From Chloroflexota bacterium (GTDB taxonomy: Bacteria > Chloroflexota > Dehalococcoidia > RBG-13-53-26): a stretch of DNA of 8,561 nt. The notes under the pieces were generated by a model. The model was given only the letters and a program-made list of their open reading frames with translations, was not told the DNA's origin and did not search any database. How positions within the stretch are numbered: the stretch's first letter is position 1; every line of letters starts with the position of its first letter. The position numbers were made by a program, and so were the translations under genes. Location: positions 1-8,561 of the forward strand of contig JAUWXW010000056.1 of NCBI GenBank assembly GCA_030616195.1, in the 5' to 3' direction. Shown here in pieces: positions 6,155 to 8,561 of this stretch.

Positions 6155-7004
6155 ATGGCTAATATCCGCGTGATTAGGCGGCGCATCCGCAGCATCCAAT
6201 CCACTGCCAAGATTACCAAGGCGATGGAAATGATAGCCACCTCTAAGATGAGGCGGGCTCAGGAGCGCGTTCTAGCGGGCAGACCCTATGCCGAGAAGAT
6301 ACAGCAAGTCCTGGCAGACCTGGCTGCCCAGCCGGGAAGGACTGTCCACCCCTTGCTGGAGCGACGGGAAGTAAACAGGGTCCAGGCAATCCATATCACC
6401 GCCGACCGTGGGCTGTGCGGTGGCGTCAACACCAATATGAACCGAAGCACCGCAACCTTCATCCTGGAACAAGTCGCTCCCACCGTGCTTATTACCGTGG
6501 GTCGAAAAGGCAGAGAGTTCATGGTGCGGTATGGGCGTGAGGTCCGGGCTGAGTTTACCGGAATCAGCGATCGTCCTTCCCTTCTGGATACCGTGCCTAT
6601 ATCTAGAATTGTCATCGATGATTATACCAGCGGACTTGTTGACCGGGTCTACCTGGCCTACACCCGGTTTGTCACCACCATGACTCAGCGGCCGGTGGTG
6701 CAGCAATTGCTCCCTGTGGAACCAGCAAGGATGGAGCGTGGTGGTGAGATAGAGTATATCTATGAGCCCACCAGCAGGGCAGTTCTGGCTGAGCTTCTTC
6801 CCCGCTTTGTGGAAATGGAGGTGTACCATGCCATCCTGGAGTCCATTGCCAGTGAGCAATCGGCAAGGATGGTGGCCATGCGCAACGCGACCGAGAATGC
6901 CAACGAGATGATCGAGGATTTGACCTTGGTGTACAACAAGGCCCGCCAGGAAATGATTACCAGAGAACTTCTTGATATCACCGGTGGAGCAGAGGCACTG
7001 GTTT

Positions 7005-7006
<2 letters not shown>
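6155..7006 (+). CDS. atpG: ATP synthase F1 subunit gamma
   Basis: Gamma is the central rotor shaft that drives conformational change in the three catalytic sites. The 283-residue length is typical. The N-terminal helix is conserved (IRRRIRSIQSTAKITKAMEM, then KMRRAQ), the Rossmann-like centre carries ADRGLCGGVNTN (83-94), and the C-terminal helix holds the family signature (MRNATENANEMIEDLTLVYN, ending ITRELLDITGGAEAL). I see no long regulatory insertion of the chloroplast type. The ribosome binding site is weak (GGAG at 6138-6141 is rather far from the start, AGAG at 6147-6150 is short). Together with the upstream palindrome this suggests lower or separately controlled translation, which fits one gamma per complex, though that is inference. 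Confidence 0.97.
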
Positions 7007-8407
<1,401 letters not shown>

Positions 8408-8409
8408 TC

Positions 8410-8561
8410 ATGGCTACCCTAAGGCTAGAGATAGTAACAGCGGAGCGTTCGGTGTACTCTGACGAGGTAGATGCAGTGATTGCCCCGGGTATTGTGGGGC
8501 AATTCACTATCTTACCCCACCATGCTCCCTTCATGACCATGCTTGAGCCCGGAGAACTCCG
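8410..8561 (+). CDS. atpC: ATP synthase F1 subunit epsilon (3' end cut by window edge)
   Basis: Epsilon binds gamma at the foot of the central stalk and often acts as a brake on ATP hydrolysis. The first 50 codons are visible, out of a usual 130-140. [20 protein letters not shown] is the normal opening beta strand pair, and [20 protein letters not shown] matches the family motif LGILPxHAPLLTxLxPGxxR. The residues before it (APGIVGQ) replace the common GxxGExG wording, a small deviation. The start lies 2 nt after the atpD stop, so the two are probably coupled. The C-terminal helical (inhibitory) domain is outside the window. Confidence 0.93.
   Translation, partial: MATLRLEIVTAERSVYSDEVDAVIAPGIVGQFTILPHHAPFMTMLEPGEL
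8476..8507. repeat. Inverted repeat inside atpC
   Basis: ATTGCCCC (8479-8486) and GGGGCAAT (8496-8503) form a perfect 8-bp stem with a 9-nt loop. It can be extended by GTG/CAC across a one-base bulge to 11 bp. It lies in the early coding region of atpC (about codons 23-33). No T-run follows. It could slow ribosomes or mark an mRNA end, but coding constraint plus chance is a sufficient explanation. Confidence 0.4.

Overview
The window is a bacterial chromosomal segment with two divergent blocks: lysS on the minus strand, whose 3' end runs off the left edge, and a nearly complete F-type ATP synthase operon on the plus strand, whose last gene (atpC) runs off the right edge. The order is atpZ(I)-B-E-[small ORF]-F-H-A-G-D-C, the standard bacterial order plus one extra 42-codon gene. 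There is a single b-subunit gene and no b' partner. From the general look of the proteins (AtpB with an extra N-terminal hydrophobic segment and a large loop insert, and the wording of the alpha and beta subunits), I suspect an uncultured member of the Chloroflexota, perhaps Dehalococcoidia-like. This is an impression from memory, not a computed placement.

Layout: 1-1391 lysyl-tRNA synthetase (minus strand); 1392-1626 divergent promoter region, with a good sigma70-type promoter for lysS and a plausible one for the atp operon; 1627-4500 AtpZ and the membrane (F0) genes plus the delta stalk gene; 4547-8407 alpha, gamma and beta of F1; 8410-8561 start of epsilon. Genes are tightly packed (overlaps or gaps of 2-46 nt). 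The exception is a 96-nt gap between atpA and atpG that holds a nested palindrome resembling a dispersed intergenic repeat.

Together the atp genes encode the rotary machine that couples ion flow through subunits a and c to ATP synthesis or hydrolysis at alpha3beta3, with b2-delta as stator and gamma-epsilon as rotor. AtpZ is an accessory membrane protein. All key catalytic residues I looked for in a, c, alpha, beta and gamma are present, and the c subunit reads as proton-coupled.

Most of the window is ordinary housekeeping DNA. The points worth a second look are: (1) a 60-70 residue biotinyl/lipoyl-like beta domain inserted in the predicted extracytoplasmic loop of subunit a; (2) an uncharacterised 42-residue single-span membrane protein between atpE and atpF with a strong ribosome binding site; (3) a Gln-to-Phe change in the alpha-subunit P-loop; and (4) the palindromic element between atpA and atpG.
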